From TMP-86 sp964247385 (lineage in GTDB: Bacteria > Pseudomonadota > Gammaproteobacteria > Steroidobacterales > Steroidobacteraceae), in the NCBI GenBank assembly GCA_964247385.1, contig CAXTUB010000007.1, forward strand, positions 62,001-126,000: a DNA stretch of 64,000 nucleotides, read 5' to 3'. Below the pieces are notes generated by a model. The model saw only the letters and a program-made list of their open reading frames with translations. It did not search any database and was not told the origin of the DNA. A program made the position numbers and the translations under genes. This document shows, in pieces, positions 53,937-63,806 of this stretch; position 1 is the stretch's first letter, and the number at the start of each line of letters is the position of its first letter.

Positions 53937-56591
53937 CTAGTCTTCGGGTGCAACGAATGGATCGTTGTAGTACTGGGCTCCGATGTCTAACCATTCAGAA
54001 ACTAACTTGAGCTCCGCTGTCGTCATGTAACCGGCATGGCTTCCACCCACGGCGAACCGGCTGAAAAACGCGGTCGACGCATTGGCGCTTCCTGCGGACA
54101 TCGTGGCGGGCACACCCACCGGAACCTGCGTCGGCTGGCCGGTCGCCGGATCGATGGGGCCGTTTACCATAACGTCCTGAAGCGCGCCCATAATAAGCTC
54201 TTGCTCGTTATCAGCAAACAGAAGTTCGCGGTACGACGTCACAACATTGGGATCATCATTCGACACCGCGCTGGTCAAATCGAGCTGACCGGCAGGTACT
54301 TGCACCTGCGCAGCCGCATTCAGTGTGTTGTGGCAGAGCGTGCAGGTGTGATCGGTGAGTACCGTGACGCCGTCCACATCCAATGTCTGCCGTGTCTTCG
54401 CCCACAGCGGTTGAATGTGCGTGAGGTACTCGATCGTGATGCGGCAACGATTGCCCCAAGTCGGCAGGCAATTGGCGTTGGTCGGCGCCGCCGTGGTGAG
54501 ATCGGAATAGACGTACGCAAAGCTTGCGTCCTTCGCGCGTCCTGCCGCAACCGGGTCAGTCCACACGTCGTCGTAAATCAAGTTGGCGCTCGGAATGGTG
54601 GAGCATGCCGAGGCATCGACACAGGAGATTCGGGCGCGGGTCTCGGCCATGATTTCGCCGAAATTTGCGAACAGCGCGGAGTCCGTGTTGGGAAACGGCG
54701 CGCCCGTGGTTTGCGCACCCGCGTTCACGGACACCGTCAGATCACCGCGGCCGTGCGCTGTGTTCTGGGTGGCATCATGACAACCGTTGCAGGTGCGCAC
54801 TTCGCCGGGCATCAGCTGCAGCCAGCTGCCATGGCGCACGCCCACGCGCCGTCCGTTCTTGTCCAGCACTTCGAGTGAAAAGGGCACATTGGCGGGCACT
54901 TTGATCTTGATCGAGCCATCAGGCTCGACCGGCGCGTAGGCAAGGATTTCTCGCATGCCAAGACCTGCGGGGCCGAACGCGGAATTATCAAACTTGCGCA
55001 CGTCGCGATCGGGAATGGCGACGGGCTTGACGATTCGGATGAAGCGGGCGGGGCGCTGATCCGCCGTGGTCTGCTTCGGATCCGCGACGCCCGGGATGTT
55101 TGGCACGGCGGTGTCCACGCCGTCGAAGTCGTAGACGCTGCGGATTTGCAGTAAGCCCACACCTTGCGCCGACAGATCGCGATCGATGTCGACACCCGGC
55201 ACCTTGTCTCGAACCACGGGAGGCACGGGCGTCCGTTGCTGCAAGATCACCGGATTGACGATCATGAGCCCGGCTTCCGCGGCAAGCATAGGACGCAAGG
55301 TGTTGGAGTCGACGTCATACACCCATAGGGTGTACTGGGGAGGTGAGAGCGTAGCGCCTGCGGTCAGGAGATCATCTGAGCACACGCGCGTCGCCGCCGG
55401 CGTTACTGAGGAGTCGGTGACGAAGCAAGGAGACCAGCTCACCAACATGCGATTGGTGCCGTCGAACAGCGGCCAGGCCGATGCAAATCTTCCGCCCGGC
55501 GAAGGCTGATCGGAAAGCGTGCTCACGTTCACCGTGGTGGCTTCGCTTTGGCCGGGGCCCGATGCGCCGGCCGCAGACAACGTAGCCTGATTGACCTCGA
55601 CGAATTGCTCGGCATTGATCAAGGTGATGTCGCCGCCCAACTGCGTGCCGAGGAAGGGGCGCGTCAGCGAGAGGATCTTTCCGTCGGGGCGCGAACGCGC
55701 TTCCGTGAATTGAACGATCGAGTTGTTCGTGCCGGTCGCGTGACTGTACTGCCCGTAATACAGCTCCATGCCCGTGCCGTCCGGATTGACGCGATACAAG
55801 TTGATGCGGTCGCGATCCCAGCGCGAGAACACGAGCTGTCCGTTGTTGAGCACGGACGGCGCGAAATCATGATTGGTGTTGAAGCTGATCTGATGAATGT
55901 CCGAGCCGTCGGCATTCATCACGTGAAGTTGAAACGCCGCTTGCTTGCGATCGTCCGTCTGCGCCGCATATTGCGGCCTGCCTTCATCCAGCAGGATGGC
56001 GCCCGTGGTGTTCTGCCGGGTGGAGGAAAACACGATGCGCCCGTCTGGCAAGTAGCGCGCACCGACGTCGTGGCCTTTCTCCGCGGTAATATCGTCGGTG
56101 ATGATGCGCCGGATGGATTTGTCCGCAGCGTCGTACTCGTAGATATTCCACGTCGGCTGCTCGTCGTCATCTGCGTTCTCGATGAGCGGTAAACGCAGCG
56201 AGAACAGCACCTTCGTGCCATCCATCGATACGTCGAGATCGCGCACGTCGCCCTGACCTTGCGTGATGTCCTTCGTGACGTTGGTTTCGACTCCGCTCGC
56301 GCTCGCTTTGTCGCGCACGTACAGATCGCCGCCCGGAACTGAAGTAATCAGGTCGCGCACGTCGATGTCCTTCGCGGGCACCGGCTTTTTCACATAAGCG
56401 ATGGGGTAATCGAGCGTGACCGGATCGGGGCTTTGACCGCTCGCAAGCCCCGGCGCGTGGCCGCTCACGCCGCTCGAGCATGCGGCCATCCACACGAGAG
56501 GGAGGAATGCGGCGAGCTTCAGACGCGCCGCCGCAATTCGCCAATAACCGTGAGCCGCTTCACGCAGTTTGTTTTTGAGCATGAGGAGCAT
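53937..56591 (-). CDS. HzsA-related propeller lipoprotein with two c-type heme motifs
   Basis: The product is 884 residues from the ATG at 56591; three ATGs (56591, 56582 and an upstream TTG frame) compete. A lipobox ends MAAC (C38). Residues ~100-460 contain TolB/PD40-like repeats (GTKVLFSLRLPL, DGRIVFSSTRQN, NNGQLVFSRWDRD, DGKILSLTRPF). The C-terminal third has CNGCH (601-605) and CTLCH (750-754), covalent heme attachment sites. The arrangement resembles proteins annotated as related to the hydrazine synthase alpha subunit, without implying that activity. It heads the minus-strand run. Confidence 0.85.
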   Translation of the reverse strand: MLLMLKNKLREAAHGYWRIAAARLKLAAFLPLVWMAACSSGVSGHAPGLASGQSPDPVTLDYPIAYVKKPVPAKDIDVRDLITSVPGGDLYVRDKASASGVETNVTKDITQGQGDVRDLDVSMDGTKVLFSLRLPLIENADDDEQPTWNIYEYDAADKSIRRIITDDITAEKGHDVGARYLPDGRIVFSSTRQNTTGAILLDEGRPQYAAQTDDRKQAAFQLHVMNADGSDIHQISFNTNHDFAPSVLNNGQLVFSRWDRDRINLYRVNPDGTGMELYYGQYSHATGTNNSIVQFTEARSRPDGKILSLTRPFLGTQLGGDITLINAEQFVEVNQATLSAAGASGPGQSEATTVNVSTLSDQPSPGGRFASAWPLFDGTNRMLVSWSPCFVTDSSVTPAATRVCSDDLLTAGATLSPPQYTLWVYDVDSNTLRPMLAAEAGLMIVNPVILQQRTPVPPVVRDKVPGVDIDRDLSAQGVGLLQIRSVYDFDGVDTAVPNIPGVADPKQTTADQRPARFIRIVKPVAIPDRDVRKFDNSAFGPAGLGMREILAYAPVEPDGSIKIKVPANVPFSLEVLDKNGRRVGVRHGSWLQLMPGEVRTCNGCHDATQNTAHGRGDLTVSVNAGAQTTGAPFPNTDSALFANFGEIMAETRARISCVDASACSTIPSANLIYDDVWTDPVAAGRAKDASFAYVYSDLTTAAPTNANCLPTWGNRCRITIEYLTHIQPLWAKTRQTLDVDGVTVLTDHTCTLCHNTLNAAAQVQVPAGQLDLTSAVSNDDPNVVTSYRELLFADNEQELIMGALQDVMVNGPIDPATGQPTQVPVGVPATMSAGSANASTAFFSRFAVGGSHAGYMTTAELKLVSEWLDIGAQYYNDPFVAPED

Positions 56592-56863
56592 TACCCGACG
56601 CAATGGACGCTTGTGTACTGAAATAGGCGTGCGTACTTCGCAGTGCAATTGAGCATGTGCGCATCTTCTTTCGAATACGCGCGTTCATTCTGTTAACACA
56701 CTCACGGAATGCTCGCGCGCAGACGAGAAAAGCATATATGCGCGAAGCGGGTTGCACTGATGTCTCCGAACACCGACGTCGGTTGCTTGAGACATTACGG
56801 CGCGGAAATTCGCTGCTTATATTTCGCCGCACTCACAACCCGCATATGCGTCCGGATGTACTT

Positions 56864-58060
56864 ATGAACGATGGGATGGTCAAAGTGGATACCGATTCGC
56901 AACGCCTCTCGAACGCGCGCTGCAAGCGTGCAGCTTTTGCCGCGGCGCTCGTGCTCGCAAGCGCCAGCTCCTTCGCGGCAGTGACGCGCGACCAGGCGAA
57001 AAGTATTTTCGATCGTATCGCCGGTGTTCCACCGTCCAACGCGACGTTGGATGCGATGGTCGCCTCTGGTAGTGCGAACGGGGCAGCGCTGATCGCGCTA
57101 AATGACCCGAATTTTTACAACGTAACGCTCAAGAACATGGCGATGCCATGGTCCAATCGCGAACAGACGGTGTTCGCTCCGCTGAACGACTACGTCGCGA
57201 CCGTGATCGGCATGGTTCGTGACGATAAAGATTTCAGCACGCTCTTGTCGGCCGACCTCGTGTACGTTGCGAAGTCTGGCACATCGGGCGTAACGGCATC
57301 TTATTCGCCCGCGAATAACAACATGTATCAACAAATGGAGGATGCCGGCACTGACCTCAAAGCGCAACTAATGGAAACGACCCAGTCGTCTGTTACAGGT
57401 TTGCCGGCTGCCGCTACCGCAGGCGTAATCACCACGCGTGCCGCTGCTGAAGCTTTTTTCATCGCTGGCACAAATCGCGCGATGTTCCGGTTCACCATGT
57501 TGAACCATCTGTGTCACGACATGGAAACCGTGCATGAGGTGACACGTCCGCCAGACCGGATTCGCCAGGACGTGAGCCGTAGCCCAGGAGGCGACAGCCG
57601 TTTGTTCCTGAATAACTGCGTGGGCTGCCATAGCGGCATGGATCCGATGGCTCAGGCCTTCGCATACTACAACTACGACGAAACGACGATGAAGATCGTC
57701 TACACCGCCGGCCAGGTTCAACCGAAGTATTTGATCAACTCGGACAACTTCAAAACTGGTTATGTGACGCCAAATGATCATTGGGACAACCGATGGAGAG
57801 GCGGCCCCAATCGGTTTTTAGGTTGGGATTCCACATTGAACGGCAGCGGCGACGGCGCCAAGTCGCTTGGACAGGAGCTCGGTAGGAGTGACGCTTTCGC
57901 TCGCTGCCAAGTCGAGAAGGTCTTCAAGAATGTGTGCTATCGAGCGCCCGCTGATCAAACAGACAGCGACGCCGTCAATACGATGATCAGCAGCTTCAAG
58001 AACGGGCACAGCTTGAAGAAAGTTTTTGCCGATGCCGCGGTTTACTGCGTGGGGAGCTAA
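56864..58060 (+). CDS. Exported c-type cytochrome
   Basis: The product is 398 residues from the ATG at 56864 (56846 and 56876 are alternatives). A signal peptide is present (KRAAFAAALVLASASSFA). The heme site is CVGCH (252-256) in LFLNNCVGCHSGMDPMAQAFAYYNYDE, resembling the CxxCHxxxDPxGFALExFD stretch of DUF1588-type proteins that accompany Planctomycete cytochromes. Other Cys/His pairs (NHLCHDMETVHE, FARCQVEKVF) may help. First gene of the plus-strand run, divergent from the propeller lipoprotein across 272 bp with no clear promoter. Confidence 0.8.
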   Translation: MNDGMVKVDTDSQRLSNARCKRAAFAAALVLASASSFAAVTRDQAKSIFDRIAGVPPSNATLDAMVASGSANGAALIALNDPNFYNVTLKNMAMPWSNREQTVFAPLNDYVATVIGMVRDDKDFSTLLSADLVYVAKSGTSGVTASYSPANNNMYQQMEDAGTDLKAQLMETTQSSVTGLPAAATAGVITTRAAAEAFFIAGTNRAMFRFTMLNHLCHDMETVHEVTRPPDRIRQDVSRSPGGDSRLFLNNCVGCHSGMDPMAQAFAYYNYDETTMKIVYTAGQVQPKYLINSDNFKTGYVTPNDHWDNRWRGGPNRFLGWDSTLNGSGDGAKSLGQELGRSDAFARCQVEKVFKNVCYRAPADQTDSDAVNTMISSFKNGHSLKKVFADAAVYCVGS

Positions 58061-58070
58061 GGGAGTACAT

Positions 58071-60542
58071 ATGAAGCTCAATCTCAAAACTCAGCTCTCT
58101 AGACTTGGCGGATTGATTGCCCTCGTCGCGACACTTGGCTTGAGCGCCTGCGGTGGAAGCGGACCCGGGGTCAGTGCAAACCCCGTTCCGAGCGGCTCCG
58201 GTGCGCAGACATATGCCGGACCTGCGCCGAGCAGTGCAGACGTGCAGGCATTCAAGATCAATTTCTGGGAGAACGTGCGATCGGCGAATCGTTGCGGCGG
58301 TTGTCACAACGAGACCAAGGGTCAGATGCCCAACTTTGCGCGTAGCGACGATGTGAATCTTGCTTATATGCAGGCCAACACAGTATTGAATCTTACCGAT
58401 CCGTCGCAGTCGCATATCGTCGCCAAGGTTGGCGGCGGGCACAACTGCTGGCTGTCGGATCCCAGCGCCTGCGCGTCGATTATGACGACTTGGATCGCGA
58501 ATTGGGCCGGCGCCTCAGCAGGCGGCGGCACCCAGATTCAGCTCACTGCGCCCGTCATTAAAGGTGTCGGCACGAGCAGAAATTTTCCGGCCGATTCAAC
58601 TTCGTTCGCGGCCAAGGTTTATCCGTTGTTGACAACGTATTGTTCGAAATGTCACGCACCTACAGCTGCAGTGCCTCAACAGCCATTTTTCGCTTCAGCC
58701 AACGTCGACGAAGCTTATGCGGCAGCTCGCCCAAAAATGAATCTCGATACTCCTGCGGATTCGCGGTTTGTAATTCGTTTGGGCCAAGAGTTCCACAACT
58801 GCTGGACTACAAATGGTGGAACCTGTGCGTCTGACGCAATCGCTATGCAGAATGCGATTGCCGAATTCGCCGGTGACATTCAGCCGACGACTGTGGACGC
58901 GTCTCTCGTGATTAGTAAGGCGCTCACGATGTACGACGGGACGGTGGCGAGCGGCGGCAGCCGCTTTGACTCAAACGCCATCGCCAAATATGAATTTAAA
59001 ACGGGCAAAGGAGTGACGGCGTTTGATACGAGCGGTGTCGATCCGGCGGCCGATATGACCTTGTCCGGCAACGTGACATGGGTGGGCGGCTGGGGCCTAA
59101 AGTTTGGCGCAGGCGGTAAGGCGCAAGCCTCGACCGCCGCCAGTAAGAAAATTCACGACATGATTCTCGGCACGGGCGAATTTTCTCTGGAAGCCTGGGT
59201 AGCACCGGCCAACGTAACTCAGGAAATGGCGTACATGCTGAGTTACTCGGGCGGCACCATGCAGCGCAATTTCACGCTGGGTCAATCACAGTACAACTAC
59301 GATGCCTTCCTGCGCTCGAGCGCGACGGATGCCAATGGCATGCCCGCGCTATCGACGGCGGATGCCGCAAAGCGCCTTCAGGCATCGCTTCAACATGTGG
59401 TCGTCACGTATGACCCGGTCGGGGGACGGAAGATCTATGTCAACGGGGTTTATACCGGGGACATGGACAAGCAAACGGGCGGGACGATTTCAAATTGGGA
59501 CAATACGTTCGCACTTGTGTTGGGCAACGAGGTTTCGAGCAATCGCTCGTGGACTGGTGTCATCAAGTTTGTCGCGATTCACAACCGGGCGCTCACACCA
59601 GCACAGATCACGCAAAACTTCGCGGCGGGTGTCGGCGAGCGTTATTTTCTACTGTTCAACGTTGAACAGCCCACCGGCGTCTCGCAAGGGTATGTGATGT
59701 TTGAAGTAAGCATTTACGACACCTACAGCTATCTCTTCAACAAGCCAGTCTTCATCTCGCTTGATCCAAATGCGAAGCCGGACAACATCGTCGTGAAGGG
59801 CATCCGCATCGGCGTGAATGGCGTAATTCCGAACGTGGGGCAGGCGTATATCCCTCTCGACACTGTCATTAGCGCGTCGAATTACTTCGCGGGTCAGGGA
59901 CAGGCGCTGTCTAGCATAGGTACAGTCATTGGATTAGACAAAGGCGCTGAGCTCGATACCTTTTTCCTTAGCTTCGACCAGCTCGGTTCAAATATGCACG
60001 TCGTGACCGAGCCTCAACCCATCCAGCCAGCGCCGGTATTCGGACCGGTTTCGTCGAAAATTGGTGTGCGCACGTTCGATCGGATTAACGCCAGCATGTC
60101 TGCGATCACGAATGTGCCCAAGACCAACGCTAAGGTTAGTGCGACTTTCCAGACTGTGAAGCAGCAGCTGCCTACGTCTCCCACGCTAGAAGGCTTCCTG
60201 TCCTCTCATCAAGTAGGTATCGCGCAACTTGCGATTCAATACTGCAGTGAGATGTTAAATGACACGACGAAGCGAAGCGCGATGTTCCCAGGCGTTGATT
60301 TCTCGGCGCCTGGGAAGTTGGGTACTCAAACTGGCCGAAACGCAATTATTAATCCTTTAGTGACGGCCGCTCTTGGATCGAACTTATCGAGTCAAGATGC
60401 TTTACAAACTGCAAGCGAGCTCGACAACTTGATTACCAACTTGAAGTGCAACAACGGCAGCTGCTCGGCTCAGCGTGAAATTGACGTGACAAAAGCGGTC
60501 TGTGCGGCAGCCATCGGTGGCGCTGGTGTGGTGGCTAATTAA
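58071..60542 (+). CDS. Two-heme LamG-domain lipoprotein
   Basis: The product is 823 residues from an ATG with GGGAG five bases upstream. A lipobox ends LGLSAC. Two related heme modules follow: CGGCH (75-79) and CSKCH (191-195), each trailed by a helix with YxxA, an NL, and HNCW...C. A LamG/concanavalin-like domain spans ~305-520 (FSLEAWVAPANVTQEMAYMLSYSGG, HVVVTYDPVGGRKIYVNGV, NWDNTFALVLGNE). The last ~280 residues are unassigned. The modules suggest a surface or periplasmic electron carrier that also binds a ligand. Confidence 0.85.
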   Translation: MKLNLKTQLSRLGGLIALVATLGLSACGGSGPGVSANPVPSGSGAQTYAGPAPSSADVQAFKINFWENVRSANRCGGCHNETKGQMPNFARSDDVNLAYMQANTVLNLTDPSQSHIVAKVGGGHNCWLSDPSACASIMTTWIANWAGASAGGGTQIQLTAPVIKGVGTSRNFPADSTSFAAKVYPLLTTYCSKCHAPTAAVPQQPFFASANVDEAYAAARPKMNLDTPADSRFVIRLGQEFHNCWTTNGGTCASDAIAMQNAIAEFAGDIQPTTVDASLVISKALTMYDGTVASGGSRFDSNAIAKYEFKTGKGVTAFDTSGVDPAADMTLSGNVTWVGGWGLKFGAGGKAQASTAASKKIHDMILGTGEFSLEAWVAPANVTQEMAYMLSYSGGTMQRNFTLGQSQYNYDAFLRSSATDANGMPALSTADAAKRLQASLQHVVVTYDPVGGRKIYVNGVYTGDMDKQTGGTISNWDNTFALVLGNEVSSNRSWTGVIKFVAIHNRALTPAQITQNFAAGVGERYFLLFNVEQPTGVSQGYVMFEVSIYDTYSYLFNKPVFISLDPNAKPDNIVVKGIRIGVNGVIPNVGQAYIPLDTVISASNYFAGQGQALSSIGTVIGLDKGAELDTFFLSFDQLGSNMHVVTEPQPIQPAPVFGPVSSKIGVRTFDRINASMSAITNVPKTNAKVSATFQTVKQQLPTSPTLEGFLSSHQVGIAQLAIQYCSEMLNDTTKRSAMFPGVDFSAPGKLGTQTGRNAIINPLVTAALGSNLSSQDALQTASELDNLITNLKCNNGSCSAQREIDVTKAVCAAAIGGAGVVAN

Positions 60543-60566
60543 ACGCGAGATTAACGAGGAAGTTGT

Positions 60567-62195
60567 ATGCGTAAGAAATCCAAATTCATCGGCCTCAATG
60601 AGCCGCTGCGACATCCGGATCATCCGCGACCTCGAACTCGTCGCGAGTTCATCGCACAAGGCTTCATGACAGGTGCCGCAACTGTGATGGTACCGTCGGT
60701 GCTGTCCGGTCTGCTCGTTCCCCGAGGAGCGCTTGGGCAACAAGTCCTAGACCCAAACTTGTCCCCAGACATCGAGCAGTTTGCCCGCTTGACCTGCAAG
60801 ATTACTGGCGGTGCAGGAAAAATTCCTTTCATCGCGTTCGATCTTGCGGGCGGAGCAAATATTGCCGGTTCGAACGTCTTGATTGGGAAACAGGGCGGGC
60901 AGCTCGACTTTTTAACCACAGCGGGATATAGCAAGCTGGGACTGCCCGGAAACATGATTCCCAATCCGAGCACTACCGGGAACTTTATTGACTCAACTTT
61001 CGGACTGCGCTTTCATTCGGATAGCGCGTTTCTACGGGGAATGATGGTGCGTACGAAGAGCGCGTCCACGCGTACAAATACCTCGGGTGCAGTCATCGCT
61101 GCTCGCTCGGAGAACGACACTGGCAACAATCCGCATAATCCCATGTACGGGATTGCGGCCGCCAAGGCAAAAGGACAGTTGCTGGGTCTCATCGGAACGC
61201 AGAGCTCTGTATCTGGCGGGAACTCTATGGCGCCAGCAGTGATGATCGACGTGACTCAGCAGCCGACTAAGGTGGATCGGTCTAGTGACGTCGTTGGTCT
61301 AGTGGATACGGGTGAGTTAGGAACATTGCTCCCCCGACAGGATGCGACGGCTGTGATGGAATCAATTAAGCGAGTGAGTGACTACAAATTTGATTCAGTC
61401 AGTGCATATTCAGATTCGACGACGGATACGAGTAGCAAACAATTAGCACAGTGCAGTTATGCCAAAGCGGCATATCTAACTGATAATTTCAACGACAAAG
61501 CGGCATTGAACCCTGATGTGGACCCCCAGATCGTCGGTCCGAATGGAATTTTCACCCAGGCTGAGTACGACGCCGACGCGGAATTCCGCAAAACATCTGC
61601 CGTAATGAAAATGGTTATCGACGGTAATGCTGGCGCAGGCACGATCACCATGGGTGGTTTCGACTATCACACTGGTGATCGCATGACGGGCGAAGCTCGC
61701 GACTTCCGTGCGGGAAACTGTATGGGTGCTTGTCTTGAATATGCTGCACGTAAGGGAAAACCGCTAATGCTTTATGTGTTTAGCGACGGCTCTCTGTCGA
61801 GCAACGGCATGATTGACAACTCGCCTGGTGGACGCGGGAAGGGGGTATGGACGGGAGACAATCAGTCCACCGCCTCAACCTTCTTTTTGGTTTTCAACCC
61901 ATCTGGACGACCGACTCATATGCCAGATGCGAATCAACCCAACGATGGACGTATGCAGATTGGTTGGTTCAACGGTGACGGGTCAATTAACACCGCATCC
62001 AGCCCGCTCGGCAACGCGGTGAATCAGTTGTCGGCCGCAATCGTCTTGAATTACATGGCTCTCCATGGCGATCAAGGTGAATTCCAAAATTTGTTTAAGC
62101 CGCATGGCAACTGGAGCGGCATTGGCTCGGGGGTCATGGACTCGCTCACTGCCTTCGCGCCGATTTGCAACGGAACCATCGCGAGTCCGGTCTAG
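60567..62195 (+). CDS. Tat-exported DUF1501-like protein
   Basis: The product is 542 residues. The N-terminus has a twin-arginine signal (TRREFI, R25-R26) and a hydrophobic stretch (GFMTGAATVMVPSVLSGLLV). The folded part contains IPFIAFDLAGGANIAGSNVLIG, GMMVRTKSASTRTNTSGAVIAARSENDTGNNPHNPMYG, GGFDYHTGDRMTGEARDFR and LMLYVFSDGSLSSNG, resembling DUF1501 alkaline-phosphatase-fold proteins. Tat export implies folding, perhaps with cofactor, before transport. Codon use is visibly less GC-biased than in the housekeeping genes. Confidence 0.75.
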   Translation: MRKKSKFIGLNEPLRHPDHPRPRTRREFIAQGFMTGAATVMVPSVLSGLLVPRGALGQQVLDPNLSPDIEQFARLTCKITGGAGKIPFIAFDLAGGANIAGSNVLIGKQGGQLDFLTTAGYSKLGLPGNMIPNPSTTGNFIDSTFGLRFHSDSAFLRGMMVRTKSASTRTNTSGAVIAARSENDTGNNPHNPMYGIAAAKAKGQLLGLIGTQSSVSGGNSMAPAVMIDVTQQPTKVDRSSDVVGLVDTGELGTLLPRQDATAVMESIKRVSDYKFDSVSAYSDSTTDTSSKQLAQCSYAKAAYLTDNFNDKAALNPDVDPQIVGPNGIFTQAEYDADAEFRKTSAVMKMVIDGNAGAGTITMGGFDYHTGDRMTGEARDFRAGNCMGACLEYAARKGKPLMLYVFSDGSLSSNGMIDNSPGGRGKGVWTGDNQSTASTFFLVFNPSGRPTHMPDANQPNDGRMQIGWFNGDGSINTASSPLGNAVNQLSAAIVLNYMALHGDQGEFQNLFKPHGNWSGIGSGVMDSLTAFAPICNGTIASPV

Positions 62196-62219
62196 CCCGA
62201 TCGCGGACGGCGGATTCCA

Positions 62220-62252
62220 CGGCATCGCGCTCGCGCGGTGCCGTTTTTATTT
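62220..62252 (+). terminator. Intrinsic terminator after the Tat gene
   Basis: A 10-bp stem (CGGCATCGCG with CGCGGTGCCG, one G-T wobble) closes a CTCG loop and is followed by TTTTTATTT. It lies 25 bp after the stop and should end the cytochrome/LamG/Tat transcript before the next genes. Confidence 0.85.
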
Positions 62253-62445
62253 GCGCCTGTCATTCGCGATGAGGCCATGTCGGACCGCCAAGACAGTTTC
62301 GTCACAATGGCTGCCCCGATAGGCTCCGCGAGTGTCTGAATGTGCGCCATGTCATGAAAATTCCAGCGTTTTCAATGGCGTCCATGCGAGTCTTTCAGGT
62401 ATGGTGATATAACTTAATGTGGTTGGATTAAAGGGGCATGGGCCG

Positions 62446-62958
62446 ATGACATGGGTCGCTCGCGTGGTGCTTGGGGCTGCACTCCTCGTGTGTGCGCCAA
62501 GCTTTGGAGCGCCTTACTCGCTCATTGGAAAACCGGCGCCTGATTTTGCCTTGAAAGCTCTCGACGGCAAGAATTTGCGTCTTTCCGAATTTCGCGGCCA
62601 AGTCGTGTTGATCAACTTCTGGGCGCGCTGGGCAGGCGTGTCGTTACAAGAGATGCCGGCGCTGAATCAAATTCACGGCACGTACCAGCGCGCGGGCGTC
62701 GTGGTGCTGGGCGTGTCCATCGACGAGGACTACACCCGTGCACGCGAGTTCGCGTCCTCGGCGCACGTGGTCTATCCCATGTTATTCGACACCGGCGATG
62801 CCACCGGCACCAATTACGCCATCGACAAGCTTCCGTTGACACTGCTGATCGATCGTGACGGCATCGTGCGTTTCGCGAACAGCGGCTACAAACGCGGCGA
62901 CGAGAAAGTGTATATCGAACAAATTCGCGAGCTGCTTCGCGATGGGATCACGGAATAG
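62446..62958 (+). CDS. TlpA-like exported protein lacking the redox cysteines
   Basis: The product is 170 residues from the ATG at 62446. A signal peptide (VVLGAALLVCAPSFGA) precedes a thioredoxin/AhpC fold: PAPDFALKALDGKNLRLSEFRGQVVLINFWARWAGVSLQEMPAL. Where the WCGPC motif should be, residues 62-66 are W-A-G-V-S, so both cysteines are replaced (A63, S66). The cis-Pro loop KLPLTLLID and the C-terminal GYKRGDEKVYIEQIRELL are kept. It cannot do disulfide exchange and may act as a scaffold, chaperone or ligand-binding version. Confidence 0.85.
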   Translation: MTWVARVVLGAALLVCAPSFGAPYSLIGKPAPDFALKALDGKNLRLSEFRGQVVLINFWARWAGVSLQEMPALNQIHGTYQRAGVVVLGVSIDEDYTRAREFASSAHVVYPMLFDTGDATGTNYAIDKLPLTLLIDRDGIVRFANSGYKRGDEKVYIEQIRELLRDGITE

Positions 62959-62962
62959 TTCA

Positions 62963-63748
62963 ATGAACCGAACCTTCAAATATTTCTGTGCGGGGACCTG
63001 TGCCGCTCTGACGATGGTGGCCGCGGGCATGCTGCACGCCGCGGCGACCGCACCCGTACCTGCCTCGAGCACGCCGGGCGCCGGCGCTCCGGCGACATCC
63101 AGTGAGGCGCCGCCACAAGGCGCGCCGGCAAATGCCACGCCCGTCAACACCGATCCGGGCACCGCGACGCCGCCGAGCATGGCCCCGACGACACCGAATT
63201 CTCCGGCTGCGGCGACACCGGCCACCGTGCCTTCGACGAATGCGCCTCCCGATGCGGCGCCAACCGCCCCGCCGCTGGGGAGCGATAACAAGCCCGCGGA
63301 GTTCAAGACTTTGGATCAAGAAGTGCAGGGTCTCAAGAAAGATGTCATCGACCTGAACAAAGATTTGTTCGTGCTCGAAGAAGAGCTTCTGTTTCCCGCA
63401 AATACCCAAGTCGCCGTGTTTCTTTCCATGGATGTGGGCACGTTCTTCGCGCTCGATTCGGTGACCGTCAAGATTGATAACAAGGAGGTCACGAACTACT
63501 TGTACACCGCGCGCGAAGCCGACGCCTTGTTGAAAGGCGGCGTGCATCGCATCTACCTTGGCAACCTCAAGGTCGGCAAGCATGAGATCGTCGGCTTCTT
63601 CACCGGCAAGGGGCCGCAAGGCCGCGACTACAAGCGCGGCGCCACGATCAATTTCGACAAAGGCGTAGGCGCAAAATACCTGGAATTCAAAATTACCGAC
63701 CGCGTGCCGGCGCATCAGCCCGAGTTCATCGTCAAGAATTGGGAGTAG
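62963..63748 (+). CDS. Exported Pro/Ala-rich hypothetical protein
   Basis: The product is 261 residues from an ATG 4 bp after the previous stop. A signal peptide (LTMVAAGMLHAAA) is followed by a long Ala/Pro/Thr linker (residues ~28-110). A folded C-terminal part includes a coiled-coil-like EFKTLDQEVQGLKKDVIDLNKDLFVLEEELLFPANTQ and a beta-rich domain (VAVFLSMDVGTFFALDSVTVKIDNKEVTNYLYTAREADALLKGGVHRIYLGNL). It ends FIVKNWE. No family is recognised. Confidence 0.7.
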   Translation: MNRTFKYFCAGTCAALTMVAAGMLHAAATAPVPASSTPGAGAPATSSEAPPQGAPANATPVNTDPGTATPPSMAPTTPNSPAAATPATVPSTNAPPDAAPTAPPLGSDNKPAEFKTLDQEVQGLKKDVIDLNKDLFVLEEELLFPANTQVAVFLSMDVGTFFALDSVTVKIDNKEVTNYLYTAREADALLKGGVHRIYLGNLKVGKHEIVGFFTGKGPQGRDYKRGATINFDKGVGAKYLEFKITDRVPAHQPEFIVKNWE

Positions 63749-63806
63749 GGGTGGCAGGGTCGAAGGCTTGCGAATCGGTTCACGGGCTACGCGGGCGCAA
63801 GCTGTG

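Noticed and set aside
53937..56591. Hydrazine synthase activity for the propeller lipoprotein
   Set aside because: Only architectural resemblance to HzsA-related annotations; no anammox genes nearby and the family name does not establish activity.
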